A stretch of DNA of 41,451 nucleotides, taken from Marisimplicoccus sp038110465. GTDB lineage: Bacteria > Bacteroidota > Bacteroidia > Flavobacteriales > Flavobacteriaceae. Positions 25,085 to 34,130 of the stretch are shown piece after piece. Each line of letters starts with the position of its first letter. The first letter of the stretch is position 1. The stretch is from contig JAYNJU010000008.1 in the NCBI GenBank assembly GCA_038110465.1, positions 1-41,451 of the forward strand, given 5' to 3'. The position numbers were made by a program, and so were the translations under genes. Below the pieces are notes generated by a model. That model did not search any database and was not told the DNA's origin. It saw only the letters and a program-made list of their open reading frames with translations.

Positions 25085-26632
25085 CTATTCAATTCCATGC
25101 ATCATTTTCACAATCTTTTTATTTGATAATAACATTATCAACCCTACAAAAGCTGGTAAAATTGTAAAAATCAAAAAGAATACTGCCATACCATAATCTT
25201 CAACAATTGGATCAATAAAACTTCCAGTAATTCCAGCACTAAGATTAGCGAAAAAATTTGCAACAAACCAAACTCCAAACATTAAACCAACTAATTTTTG
25301 TGGCGCTAACTTACTTACATAAGAAAGACCCACTGGGGATACACATAATTCACCAAGAGTATGGAATAAGTATGCTAAGATCAGAAATATCATACTTTGA
25401 GAAGCAGTGGCAGCTCCAAGTGGAATATTTATAGAGCCATAGGATAATATTGCAAACCCAATAGATAAAAGAATAAGTCCTATTCCAAATTTAACAGGAC
25501 CTGAAGGATTATATTTAGATTGCCAAATTTTAGCTAATACTGGTGCAAATGTTATTATGTAGAATGAGTTTAATATAGAGAACCAAGATGCTGGTACTTC
25601 AGTTGCATCCTTTATAAATTCTCTATTTAACATCCAGATTATAATAGCCCATATAATTAAAAAACTTAACGATAAAAATAAATTTGAAATAGCATATTTT
25701 TCAAAAGTATTTTTAAAAAGAAGAAATAAAATATACGTTAGTATAATCATAGGAACGATTACCAATAGACTATTAATAATTTTAAAAATTAATGCCCCTA
25801 CTCCAATTAATTCTCTGTTGGTATAATCATATGCAAAAATTGTCATGCTACCACCAGCTTGTTCAAATCCCCACCAAAAAAACACTGTAACCAAAGAAAA
25901 TATTACAATTACAAGTAATCTGTCTAATACAATCTTATTATTACTCTCTAGATTTTTTTCTTGTTCAATATTTTCTTTAGATGGACTTAAACCAATTTTT
26001 CCAAAAATATTTTGACCAAAATGAAATTGTAACATTCCGAAGAGCATAAAGATTCCTGCTAAACCAAATCCATAATGCCAATTAACAGTTTCTCCAATAT
26101 ATCCACACAAAAGTATACCAAGAAATGCACCAGAGTTAATTCCCATATAGAAAATAGTATATGCTGCATCTTTAATTTTTCCTTGATCTTTATACATCTG
26201 ACCTACCATTGAACTGATATTGGGTTTAAATAATCCATTACCTATTATTAAAAGACTAAGACCAACATATAAATAAAAGTCATAGAATACTTCAAGGGCC
26301 ATTGCTGCATGACCAAGCGTCATAAGTAAAGCTCCAACTATTACAGCTTTTCTGTATCCAGTAAGTCTATCCGCAATTAGTCCGCCAAAAATAGGCGTCA
26401 CATATACTAATCCTGTATACCATCCATAAAGAACAAGTGCTTCAGATCTTTCCCAACCCCAACCTTGATTGTCAATAGATGAAACCAAAAATAAAACGAG
26501 AATTGCTCTCATACCATAATATGAGAATCTCTCCCACATTTCTGTGAAGAATAATGTAAAAAGGCCGGATGGATGGCCTAAAATTGTTCTTTGATTTATT
26601 TCATCTCCCCAGAATTTAGTGAGATTGTTCAT
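25085..26632 (-). CDS. Proton-dependent oligopeptide transporter (POT/PTR2 family)
   Basis: A 515-residue MFS carrier with about 14 membrane helices. Helix 1 carries the ExxER proton-coupling motif (TEMWERFSYYGM, about 31-42), and the PTR2 signatures GGLIADRLTGYRKAVI and FYMGINSGAFLG follow. The family imports di- and tripeptides with protons. In this phylum two to several copies per genome are usual. It forms its own transcription unit, divergent from the HMG-CoA reductase gene 59 bases away. Exact substrate preference cannot be told. Confidence 0.94.
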   Translation of the reverse strand: MNNLTKFWGDEINQRTILGHPSGLFTLFFTEMWERFSYYGMRAILVLFLVSSIDNQGWGWERSEALVLYGWYTGLVYVTPIFGGLIADRLTGYRKAVIVGALLMTLGHAAMALEVFYDFYLYVGLSLLIIGNGLFKPNISSMVGQMYKDQGKIKDAAYTIFYMGINSGAFLGILLCGYIGETVNWHYGFGLAGIFMLFGMLQFHFGQNIFGKIGLSPSKENIEQEKNLESNNKIVLDRLLVIVIFSLVTVFFWWGFEQAGGSMTIFAYDYTNRELIGVGALIFKIINSLLVIVPMIILTYILFLLFKNTFEKYAISNLFLSLSFLIIWAIIIWMLNREFIKDATEVPASWFSILNSFYIITFAPVLAKIWQSKYNPSGPVKFGIGLILLSIGFAILSYGSINIPLGAATASQSMIFLILAYLFHTLGELCVSPVGLSYVSKLAPQKLVGLMFGVWFVANFFANLSAGITGSFIDPIVEDYGMAVFFLIFTILPAFVGLIMLLSNKKIVKMMHGIE

Positions 26633-26691
26633 TTTATCTATTAATTTATTGAAATTGAATTAACTTATATTTACATAAAGAAAAGAAATTT

Positions 26692-28005
26692 ATGCCAAAA
26701 AAAATAATTGGGTTTTCAAAACTTTCAAGAAATGAACAATTAGCTTGGATTGGTAAAAATTTTTTAAAGAATTCCAAAGATTCATTAAAAATTCTAGACA
26801 AGTACTTAAATACTGATAATGAGCTTCAGTCAATTCATAACTCTTTCTCTGAAAATAGCATTTCTAATTTTTATCTGCCATTTTCAATTGCTCCAAATTT
26901 TTTAATTAACAATAAAAACTATTGTATTCCAGTTGTAACCGAAGAGAGTTCTGTTGTTGCAGCTCTATCGTATTCCGGAAAATTTTGGTATGATAATGGT
27001 GGCTTTAAATCTAAGGTTTTAAATAAGGTAAAGACTGGTCAGATTCATTTTAATTATTCAGGAGATGTAGAAAGTTTATTTTTTTTATTTGATAAATTAA
27101 AAGATAGGTTAATAAAATCTACTGATGATATTACTGCAAAAATGCAGGAAAGAGGTGGTGGAATTTTAAATATTTCATTAATTGATAATAGAGTCAAATT
27201 TGAAAATTATTTTCAATTATCTGTTGAGTTTGATACAAAAGATTCTATGGGGGCTAATTTTATTAACTCTTGTCTTGAAAAAATAGCTATTAATTTTAAA
27301 AATATATTAGATGCTGAAAGTCAAAATGATGAATCTTATGGTGAAGTTAATATCATAATGTCAATTTTATCAAATTATACACCTGAATGTATAGTAGAAT
27401 CAATAGCAGAATGTACAGTAGATAATCTAAATTCTTTAAAAGAAAATTCAAATGAAAATTTATCAGAGAAGATCAAACTTGCTTTTGATATAGCTAATAT
27501 TGATATAAATAGAGCTGTTACTCATAATAAAGGTATTATGAATGGTGTTGATTCTGTTTTAATTGCTACTGGTAATGATTTCAGGGCAGTTGAAGCAGGT
27601 GTCCATTCTTATGCTTCAAAAAATGGATTTTATAAAAGTCTTTCCAAATGCAATATTAAAGAAAATAGAATTCAGTTTGTTTTAAGAATTCCTTTATCTA
27701 TTGGAACTGTTGGAGGGGTGACTAATCTTCATCCTTTGGTCAATTTATCTCATGAATTACTTGGAAAACCATCTTCAGATGAATTAATGCAGATTATTTG
27801 TAGTGTAGGTCTTGCACAAAATTTTGCAGCTGTATTAGCTCTAGTAACATCTGGTATTCAAAAAGGCCATATGAAAATGCATTTAAAAAATTTACTAATT
27901 CAGAAGAATGCTACAAAAGATCAAATTAATAAAGCAGATGATTACTTTAATCAAAAAAAAATAGATAATAAATCTATAGATGATTATCTAAAGCTTAACA
28001 ATTAA
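26692..28005 (+). CDS. Hydroxymethylglutaryl-CoA reductase, class II
   Basis: A 437-residue HMG-CoA reductase of the bacterial class II type. The catalytic set is visible: Glu in VTEESSVVAA (84 or 85), Lys280 in NKGIMNG, Asp296 in ATGNDFRAVEAG and His393 in GHMKMH; DSMGANFIN (184-192) contributes to cofactor binding and GGVTNLHP (341-348) is a family signature. Databases call this family 'degradative', but in Bacteroidota with a mevalonate pathway it probably makes mevalonate. It sits two bases before a GHMP kinase of the same pathway. Cofactor preference (NADH or NADPH) is not decided by what I can see. Confidence 0.95.
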   Translation: MPKKIIGFSKLSRNEQLAWIGKNFLKNSKDSLKILDKYLNTDNELQSIHNSFSENSISNFYLPFSIAPNFLINNKNYCIPVVTEESSVVAALSYSGKFWYDNGGFKSKVLNKVKTGQIHFNYSGDVESLFFLFDKLKDRLIKSTDDITAKMQERGGGILNISLIDNRVKFENYFQLSVEFDTKDSMGANFINSCLEKIAINFKNILDAESQNDESYGEVNIIMSILSNYTPECIVESIAECTVDNLNSLKENSNENLSEKIKLAFDIANIDINRAVTHNKGIMNGVDSVLIATGNDFRAVEAGVHSYASKNGFYKSLSKCNIKENRIQFVLRIPLSIGTVGGVTNLHPLVNLSHELLGKPSSDELMQIICSVGLAQNFAAVLALVTSGIQKGHMKMHLKNLLIQKNATKDQINKADDYFNQKKIDNKSIDDYLKLNN

Positions 28006-28007
28006 AT

Positions 28008-28901
28008 ATGAAGTTTTATAGTAACGGTAAATTTTTAATTACTGGAGAATATTTAATATTAGATGGAGCAAAATCTCTTGCAGTTCCTACAAAGTTTGGT
28101 CAAGAATTAAAAATAGATTCAAATGATTCACAATTTATTGAATGGGAGAGTCTAGATAAGAATGGAAAAGTTTGGTTTAAATGTAAAATTCAAATATCTA
28201 ATTTGAATTTAGAATCAACATCTTCAGAAAAAATTTCAAATAAACTTTTAAAAATTTTAAAATTTATAAGGAAAGAAAAACCAGAATTCTTGAGAAATCA
28301 AGGCCATAAAATTACTACAAGTTTAACTTTTGATAAAAATTGGGGTTTGGGAACATCATCAACACTTATTAACAACCTTTCAAAACTAGCAGAAATAGAT
28401 CCTTTTAAATTAAATAAAAGAATATTTAAAGGAAGTGGCTATGATATAGCATGTGCTTCATCAAATTCTCATATTTTATATCAGATTATTGATGGTAATC
28501 ATATTATTAAAAATGTAAAATTTAATCCGCCTTTTAAAGAAAATCTATACTTTATATACTTAGATAAGAAACAAAATTCTTTAGATGAATTAAATATGTA
28601 TAAAAAGGTAAAAAAGAAGAAAAGTGTAATTTCTGAAATAGATGAAATTACTCTTAAAATACTAAACTGCAGAAATTTTGATGAATTCAATATTCTTATA
28701 AGTAGTCATGAAAAAATAATTTCTAGCATAATATCAAAAAAAACAATTAAAAATAAATTCAAAGATTTTAATGGAGAATTAAAAAGTTTAGGAGCTTGGG
28801 GTGGAGATTTTATTTTAGCATCTACAAAGGATGATCCATATAAATACTTTAATTCAAGAGGACTAAATACTATATATAAGTTTGATGAGATTGTTCTCTA
28901 G
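28008..28901 (+). CDS. GYDIA-family GHMP kinase (probable mevalonate-pathway kinase)
   Basis: A 297-residue GHMP-fold kinase. The N-terminal GKFLITGEYLILDGAKSLAVP is typical; the phosphate loop is reduced to GLGTSSTL (113-120); GSGYDIACA (142-150) is the signature after which this Bacteroidota family is named. The position directly behind HMG-CoA reductase suggests it phosphorylates mevalonate or a later intermediate. The specific step is inferred from context. Convergent with the PpiD-like gene; both stops fit inside the same four bases (CTAG). Confidence 0.88.
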   Translation: MKFYSNGKFLITGEYLILDGAKSLAVPTKFGQELKIDSNDSQFIEWESLDKNGKVWFKCKIQISNLNLESTSSEKISNKLLKILKFIRKEKPEFLRNQGHKITTSLTFDKNWGLGTSSTLINNLSKLAEIDPFKLNKRIFKGSGYDIACASSNSHILYQIIDGNHIIKNVKFNPPFKENLYFIYLDKKQNSLDELNMYKKVKKKKSVISEIDEITLKILNCRNFDEFNILISSHEKIISSIISKKTIKNKFKDFNGELKSLGAWGGDFILASTKDDPYKYFNSRGLNTIYKFDEIVL

Positions 28902-30685
28902 TAGTAGAAACTTCTATTATCAATAATTTCTGCTTTTGATTCTAAAACTTCTGGAATTAGGTTTGAAATTCTTTCAATTTCCCTATCACTTAGAGAATTT
29001 GAAATAGCAGAAGCAAGATTAATTTCTTCTGCAATGTCTTTTGAAATTAGTCTTACTAAGTAAACTCCATTATTTCCATTTAAAAATTCTGAAGTTTGAC
29101 CTGTTTCTAAGGAAAAAGCGGATCCAATAATGTATGGTTCAGCACCAGCTCCAACCAGAATTGGGTCAGATTGAGTAACCGCACTAGCTCTTTCAACTTC
29201 AATTTCAAATTGACTGGCAATTTCATTAAAATTTATTCCATCCTTGTAAAAGTTTTGTAAATAAGAATACTTTTTATCTTTTTTAAGTATATCTGAGATT
29301 TCTTCCCTTACATCATCAATATTAGGAAGTGACTCCTTACTGAATTCAAGAACTCTTGCAACAATATAGCCATCATTTAAAGTAAATCTTTTAACATCGC
29401 CTTCTCTAGTACTTTTCTCATATATCCACTTGATTACTTGTCTTGAATTATCAAAACCTGGTATGCTTGAGTCAAAGTCATCAAAGGATTCAAAAGTATC
29501 AACAAATAGACTTGGCTCACTATTATTTAAAGGCAACTTATTATTTGCATCAAACTCAGCTTGAGAGGCTATTCTATAATTATTATTTGATGATTCAGTT
29601 GATGGAATAATTTCTTTAACAACATCTGCAATTAATACTTTATTCAAAGATCCTTCTCTCTTTTTATCAATCATTCTTGAGATTTTATATGAATTACCAT
29701 CCTTATATGGACCAAATACTTGACCTATATTCAACTCAAAAAGTATATCTGAAAAATCACTACTTAACTCTTGTCTAGTCTTATAAATTGAGTCCCAAGT
29801 TACTTCAGAATGAACATCTATAAAGTCTGCATAGTCATTAACATCTTTAAAACCAGTTATTTCCTCAGGTGAATTTGTAACTTGATTAATTTCTGTATAA
29901 CCATCTTTTAAAAGTTCTAGATTAGTGAAGATATTATTTTCATCTAAGTTGGAGGCAGCATCTGGAACAAAAACATATTCTATTTTTACTGAGTTAGATT
30001 TAACATAATTTTCTCTATTGTTTTTTAAATATGAAGAAATATCAGAATCTTTAATTTGAATTAAAGAGTCATCAATGCTTTCAAATGGAATTCTAATGTA
30101 TTCCAAATAAACTTTATCATTTTCTAAATGATATTGAATATTTGAATCAACATTAGTATACTTTATGCCTGACTTAATTAGATCAAAATATATTTTTTGC
30201 TTAGCGAGAGAGATAATATTTTGCTCTTGAAGTCTCCATGAATTATATAAAGTTGGATTTGAGGACTTTAATTGAGATATATAATTAGAAAACTTATTAA
30301 AGTCAAATAAACCAATTTCATTTTGGAATAAAGGATTTAGGACAATAGATTCATCGCTTGAAATAATTTGCTCAAGCTGATCCTTGCCAGCATCAATACC
30401 TAATTTATCTATTTCTTGAATTAGAACTTGACTTCTAATACCTTGATTCCAGGCAAAATTTACCGCATTTATTGTGTTTAATCCATAAACAGTCTGAGCT
30501 TGCTCAACAAGCATATTAAACATTTCATAATCTATCTCTTCACCATTTACCTCTCCTATAGGTTCATTTGTTCCAAAACCTCCATTTGAAGTAAAAACAC
30601 CTGAGATAACAAAGGCAAAAAGTGCCATTCCAATAACAATTATAAGGAATATAGATCTTTTTCTAATCTGTCCAAGTATAGCCAT
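28898..30685 (-). CDS. PpiD/SurA-like membrane-anchored folding factor lacking a parvulin core
   Basis: A 595-residue protein with one N-terminal membrane helix (about 11-30) and a large periplasmic part. It begins with the SurA-N/PpiD pattern GEVNGEEIDYEMFNMLVEQ (44-62). Relatives of this type in Flavobacteriia are about 700 residues and carry a parvulin domain opened by an ARHIL-like strand. Here the flanks expected on either side of that domain (GPYKDGNSYKISRMIDKK ending at 342, and ADVVKEIIPS from 353) are almost joined. The C-terminal region (GAGAEPYIIGSAF, IIDNRSFYY) is kept. I infer loss of the prolyl-isomerase core with retained chaperone function. It ends the coaX-to-here minus-strand run, 43 bases after the CorC gene. 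Confidence 0.85.
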   Translation of the reverse strand: MAILGQIRKRSIFLIIVIGMALFAFVISGVFTSNGGFGTNEPIGEVNGEEIDYEMFNMLVEQAQTVYGLNTINAVNFAWNQGIRSQVLIQEIDKLGIDAGKDQLEQIISSDESIVLNPLFQNEIGLFDFNKFSNYISQLKSSNPTLYNSWRLQEQNIISLAKQKIYFDLIKSGIKYTNVDSNIQYHLENDKVYLEYIRIPFESIDDSLIQIKDSDISSYLKNNRENYVKSNSVKIEYVFVPDAASNLDENNIFTNLELLKDGYTEINQVTNSPEEITGFKDVNDYADFIDVHSEVTWDSIYKTRQELSSDFSDILFELNIGQVFGPYKDGNSYKISRMIDKKREGSLNKVLIADVVKEIIPSTESSNNNYRIASQAEFDANNKLPLNNSEPSLFVDTFESFDDFDSSIPGFDNSRQVIKWIYEKSTREGDVKRFTLNDGYIVARVLEFSKESLPNIDDVREEISDILKKDKKYSYLQNFYKDGINFNEIASQFEIEVERASAVTQSDPILVGAGAEPYIIGSAFSLETGQTSEFLNGNNGVYLVRLISKDIAEEINLASAISNSLSDREIERISNLIPEVLESKAEIIDNRSFYY

Positions 30686-30728
30686 AGTTCAAATAATTTT
30701 CGAAAATACGATTTAGTATTAATTTATA

Positions 30729-31979
30729 CTATTCTTGAATGTTTTTTTTTAGAATAACTTTTTCAATTTTAGAAGAACTTGCTTCAGTTACTTTTAAAAG
30801 ATATTCATCAATTAAAATTTCATCTTCAATTTTTGGAATCTGTTCTTGATTAAATACAATTAGACCACCAAGTGTATCATATGATTCGCTTTCAGCTAAA
30901 TTTAAATCATAGGTTTTATTAAGATACTCTATTTCAAGTCTAGCTGAAAATTCATATGTGTTTTCATCAATTTTTTTCTCAAAGTAATCATAGTTATCAT
31001 GTTCATCTTCAATTTCACCAAATAGCTCCTCTATAATATCTTCAACAGTAATTATTCCAGAAGTCCCACCATATTCATCAATTACAACCGCAATACTTTT
31101 TCTCTGTCTAGTTAACTGTTCCAAAACATCATTTACAAGCATAGGTTCAGGAACATATATAACTGGTAGGATTAACTTTTTAATTTTATTAGGTTTTTTT
31201 AAAAAGTCAAAAGAGTGAACATATCCAATTATATCATCTATTGTGTCCCTGAATATTGGGATTTTTGATAATCCTGTTTCAATAAAAATTTCTTTTACTT
31301 TTTTTAATTCTGAGATTTCATCAACTGCAATAATCTCAGCTCTTGGAACCATTATATCTCTAGCTTTAATTTCTGAAAGTTCAAGAGCATTTTGAAATAT
31401 TTCAATTTCGGAGTCGATGTTTTCATCTGAACTTTCAATCTCTTTTTCAATATAATCTTCTAACTCTACCTTAGAGAAAGAAGCTCCTATATCTTCTGGT
31501 TTTGCCTTAAAAAAAATCTTTAAAATTAAATTTGTACTGAAAGTAACCAAACTTGTAATTGGGTAGAATAACAAATAAAATAAATATGCTGGAATGGCAA
31601 ATACTTTCATTGATAAGTTAGAATAGATTTGAAAAATAACCTTAGGAATAAACTCTGCAGCAAATAGGATTACTATTGTTGAAATTAATGTTTGAATCAA
31701 TACAACTGTTAATTCACTCAAAGCATATAATTCAATAAAGTCTATATTTTCAATAATAAATTGACCCATGAAAATTCCATAAATTACCAACACAAAGTTG
31801 TTGCCAATTAACATGGTTGCAATAAATCTTGATGGTTCTTGAGTTAGATTAGAAAGTATTTTTGGAATTAATCCTGATTTATTTTTTTCTATCTCTAAAT
31901 TCAATCTATTGGAAGAGACATAAGCAATTTCCATTCCTGAAAAAAAAGCGGATAGCAAAAGACTTAAAATAATTATCAT
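30729..31979 (-). CDS. CorC/HlyC-type CBS membrane protein
   Basis: A 416-residue inner-membrane protein. Residues 1-150 form the DUF21/CNNM domain with about four hydrophobic segments; about 195-320 are two CBS repeats (ARDIMVPRAEIIAVDE and VIDEYGGTSGIITVEDI); about 330-412 are the CorC_HlyC domain. Related proteins export magnesium or cobalt or modulate such transport; the gliding protein GldE of flavobacteria belongs to the same broad family, but I do not assign GldE. It overlaps the preceding 61-residue gene by one base and so belongs to the lptC transcript. Confidence 0.92.
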   Translation of the reverse strand: MIIILSLLLSAFFSGMEIAYVSSNRLNLEIEKNKSGLIPKILSNLTQEPSRFIATMLIGNNFVLVIYGIFMGQFIIENIDFIELYALSELTVVLIQTLISTIVILFAAEFIPKVIFQIYSNLSMKVFAIPAYLFYLLFYPITSLVTFSTNLILKIFFKAKPEDIGASFSKVELEDYIEKEIESSDENIDSEIEIFQNALELSEIKARDIMVPRAEIIAVDEISELKKVKEIFIETGLSKIPIFRDTIDDIIGYVHSFDFLKKPNKIKKLILPVIYVPEPMLVNDVLEQLTRQRKSIAVVIDEYGGTSGIITVEDIIEELFGEIEDEHDNYDYFEKKIDENTYEFSARLEIEYLNKTYDLNLAESESYDTLGGLIVFNQEQIPKIEDEILIDEYLLKVTEASSSKIEKVILKKNIQE

Positions 31980-32164
31980 TATTTTTTATTAGAATACTTT
32001 TTTCTGAAGTGTCTTCTGAATAGAGCCATAAATACAGAAAGAATACAGAACCCTAAAAAAATATAAGCCCTATTTTTATCATTACTTATGTTTTCAAAAA
32101 AACTAAAAAAAGAGATAACAGCGATTACCCAATAGATTATTTCAGAAATTAAATAATTTTTCAT
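31979..32164 (-). CDS. Small two-helix membrane protein in the lptC operon
   Basis: A 61-residue protein with hydrophobic segments at about 6-23 and 33-49 and a very basic C-terminus (RRHFRKKYSNKK), so N- and C-termini are likely cytoplasmic. Its start overlaps the lptC stop by four bases and its stop overlaps the CorC gene by one base, which supports real translation. A similar small gene is often found at this place in Flavobacteriia. No function is known to me. Confidence 0.8.
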   Translation of the reverse strand: MKNYLISEIIYWVIAVISFFSFFENISNDKNRAYIFLGFCILSVFMALFRRHFRKKYSNKK

Positions 32165-32688
32165 TCTTCAGATTCTGATACATTAATTGTACCTGTTAAA
32201 TTTCCTGTTACAAGATCGGTAAAGTCTCTATTAGAATCAAGTCTTAGAGCTATAATTTTATTTGTACTATCAGAGTATTCAAATTTTTTTTCAGTAAAAA
32301 GCCATTCATTTTCTGTATCATAAAAAAGCTGATCTGTTTTAAGCAATTCTCCATCAGAAGTATTTATAACAACGTTACCTCTGAATTCCATAAACCTAAA
32401 TGCATTATATATTATTGCGTAATCAGATTTTATATTGGAAGTTTTATTATTATCGAAAATCTTAAGCTCAACATCATCGTATAGTTCAGAATAATTTAGT
32501 GGATCATTGGAAAAATCATAATGAGTTTTTCCGGATACAATTGACTTAGTTAACATTGAATCTGTATATGTCATAGAAAAGTTGTTTGCAATACTGAGTG
32601 GTATTTTATTATTGCTATTTACAACTATATTGTTTTCCTCACTACATGAAATAATTATAAAAAATGACAGTAAAATAAAAATTCTCAT
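32161..32688 (-). CDS. lptC: LPS export protein LptC-like lipoprotein
   Basis: A 175-residue protein. Residues 1-15 form a signal ending in IISC, a lipobox with the Cys at 15; Bacteroidota LptC is often a lipoprotein rather than a membrane-spanning protein. The body shows the LptC/LptA-like beta-jellyroll pattern: AIIYNAFRFMEFRGNVVINTSDGELLKTDQLFYD, here split as residues about 87-120, with KIIA and the closing strand VTGNLTGTINVSE. LptC links the LptBFG extractor to the periplasmic bridge. It starts one base after the TPR gene stop. Confidence 0.88.
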   Translation of the reverse strand: MRIFILLSFFIIISCSEENNIVVNSNNKIPLSIANNFSMTYTDSMLTKSIVSGKTHYDFSNDPLNYSELYDDVELKIFDNNKTSNIKSDYAIIYNAFRFMEFRGNVVINTSDGELLKTDQLFYDTENEWLFTEKKFEYSDSTNKIIALRLDSNRDFTDLVTGNLTGTINVSESEE

Positions 32689-32689
32689 T

Positions 32690-34081
32690 CTAAAGGTTAG
32701 GAACCTGAATACTTCTTCTTATCCAACATGAAAAGGAAATAGAAGTACCTGCATTCCCTTCAGTAAAAACATCTGTTTTTGAAGGAGCTCTTCCATTAAA
32801 CGCAGCAGCTGTTCTATCAGCTAAGCTTTTTAATGAAGCATCAACTCTACCAGCTCTTTGCGCTGTTTGAGCTGCAAGCCAAAAAACTGCTCTTTTATTA
32901 AATTGAGTTTCTCCACAATCATTAGCACTATCAGCATACAAGTTTGAAATTAGAAGATAAGCTCTACCTAGAGATGGTTGAAAAGATAATGCCTGTTCAG
33001 CATAATCTCTAGCAGAAATTCTTCTGCCTGAGTTTCTAAATTTTACAGCGATTTTATATAAGATATTTGCCTTTTTATAATTGTCAGTTTCAAGGGTTAC
33101 AGACTCTTGATAATATTTAAGAGCTTCATCTGAATTTCCTTGTTTATCATTAAGAATTCCAAGATAATATGCTGAATCAGCTGATGGCTCAAGATTATGT
33201 AATTGTTCTACAAGTGTTACAAACAATGGATCATCAGAACATTCTTTTCCATCGAGTCTACCAGCAGCCCTTCTTATCCACAAAGTATTATTTTTATTTT
33301 CCTCAAAGTTTTTAGTGTACAAAGGAATTAAAATATCACATGTTGCTTCTTTTGCAATAGTTTGATCTAATAGTTGAAGATAGGATCCTACAGCATTAGT
33401 GTTAGTATTGTAAACTCTTTTATTTCTTGCCTCAGTAGATGTTAAAGCATCACCAGATTCTTCCTTTTTTAATATAACATCTAAATTTTTTGAAATATCT
33501 GTTTTAAGAGATTCAAATTTTTCAGTTAATTCTTCATATTTTTCAAAAAGATTCTCTAATGTAATTGTTTGGCCTGATTTAAAAAGATCATACCCAGTAA
33601 TAAAATAATATGCTAGAGACTTTGGATTAGTAAAGCTATCAGGATCATTTTTAAAAGCATAATCAAATGTCTCATAAATTAAGTTTTTATCTGAAATTCC
33701 ATAATCTAACATCGCCTGACCCTTGCTACTGAGTATTTTTCCAATTTGATTTTCACTTTTTCTAGTTGGAAAATTTTCAGCCCATAAATCATACATATTT
33801 AATAAGTCATTTACGTATTTTGACTTTTCTTCTTGATTAGATGACTTTTCAATAAAATCTTTTAATATTCTTTCACCAAATTGATAAGTAGCAACATTTA
33901 ATTTAGGACAATTATCTATTACATTTTTCCATGGCTCATAAGCAGCTTGATAATTTCTTATTTTTGCAGATTCTGCAAAAATAGATAGTTGTTCCATACA
34001 CTCATTAGTAGATAATTGAGCAAAACTTGGAGATACAAAAAGAATTAAAAATAAACTTCTAAAAAACTTATAGTTATTCAT
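32690..34081 (-). CDS. Secreted TPR-repeat protein
   Basis: A 463-residue protein with a signal peptide (1-21, ending SFAQ) and tetratricopeptide-type helices. The clearest repeats are SADSAYYLGILNDKQGNSDE (about 314-333) with the following SVTLETDNYKKANILYKIA, and a further pair through SARDYAEQALSFQPSLGRAY. Cysteines occur at several places (ECMEQ, NCPK, CSDD). The same kind of gene lies before lptC in many Flavobacteriia; its role is unknown but an envelope-assembly scaffold is plausible. It starts 49 bases after the OMP gene. Confidence 0.85.
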   Translation of the reverse strand: MNNYKFFRSLFLILFVSPSFAQLSTNECMEQLSIFAESAKIRNYQAAYEPWKNVIDNCPKLNVATYQFGERILKDFIEKSSNQEEKSKYVNDLLNMYDLWAENFPTRKSENQIGKILSSKGQAMLDYGISDKNLIYETFDYAFKNDPDSFTNPKSLAYYFITGYDLFKSGQTITLENLFEKYEELTEKFESLKTDISKNLDVILKKEESGDALTSTEARNKRVYNTNTNAVGSYLQLLDQTIAKEATCDILIPLYTKNFEENKNNTLWIRRAAGRLDGKECSDDPLFVTLVEQLHNLEPSADSAYYLGILNDKQGNSDEALKYYQESVTLETDNYKKANILYKIAVKFRNSGRRISARDYAEQALSFQPSLGRAYLLISNLYADSANDCGETQFNKRAVFWLAAQTAQRAGRVDASLKSLADRTAAAFNGRAPSKTDVFTEGNAGTSISFSCWIRRSIQVPNL

Positions 34082-34130
34082 ATTTTTATTTTAATTATAC
34101 AATTATTTGAAATCAGTAAATTAAAAAAGT

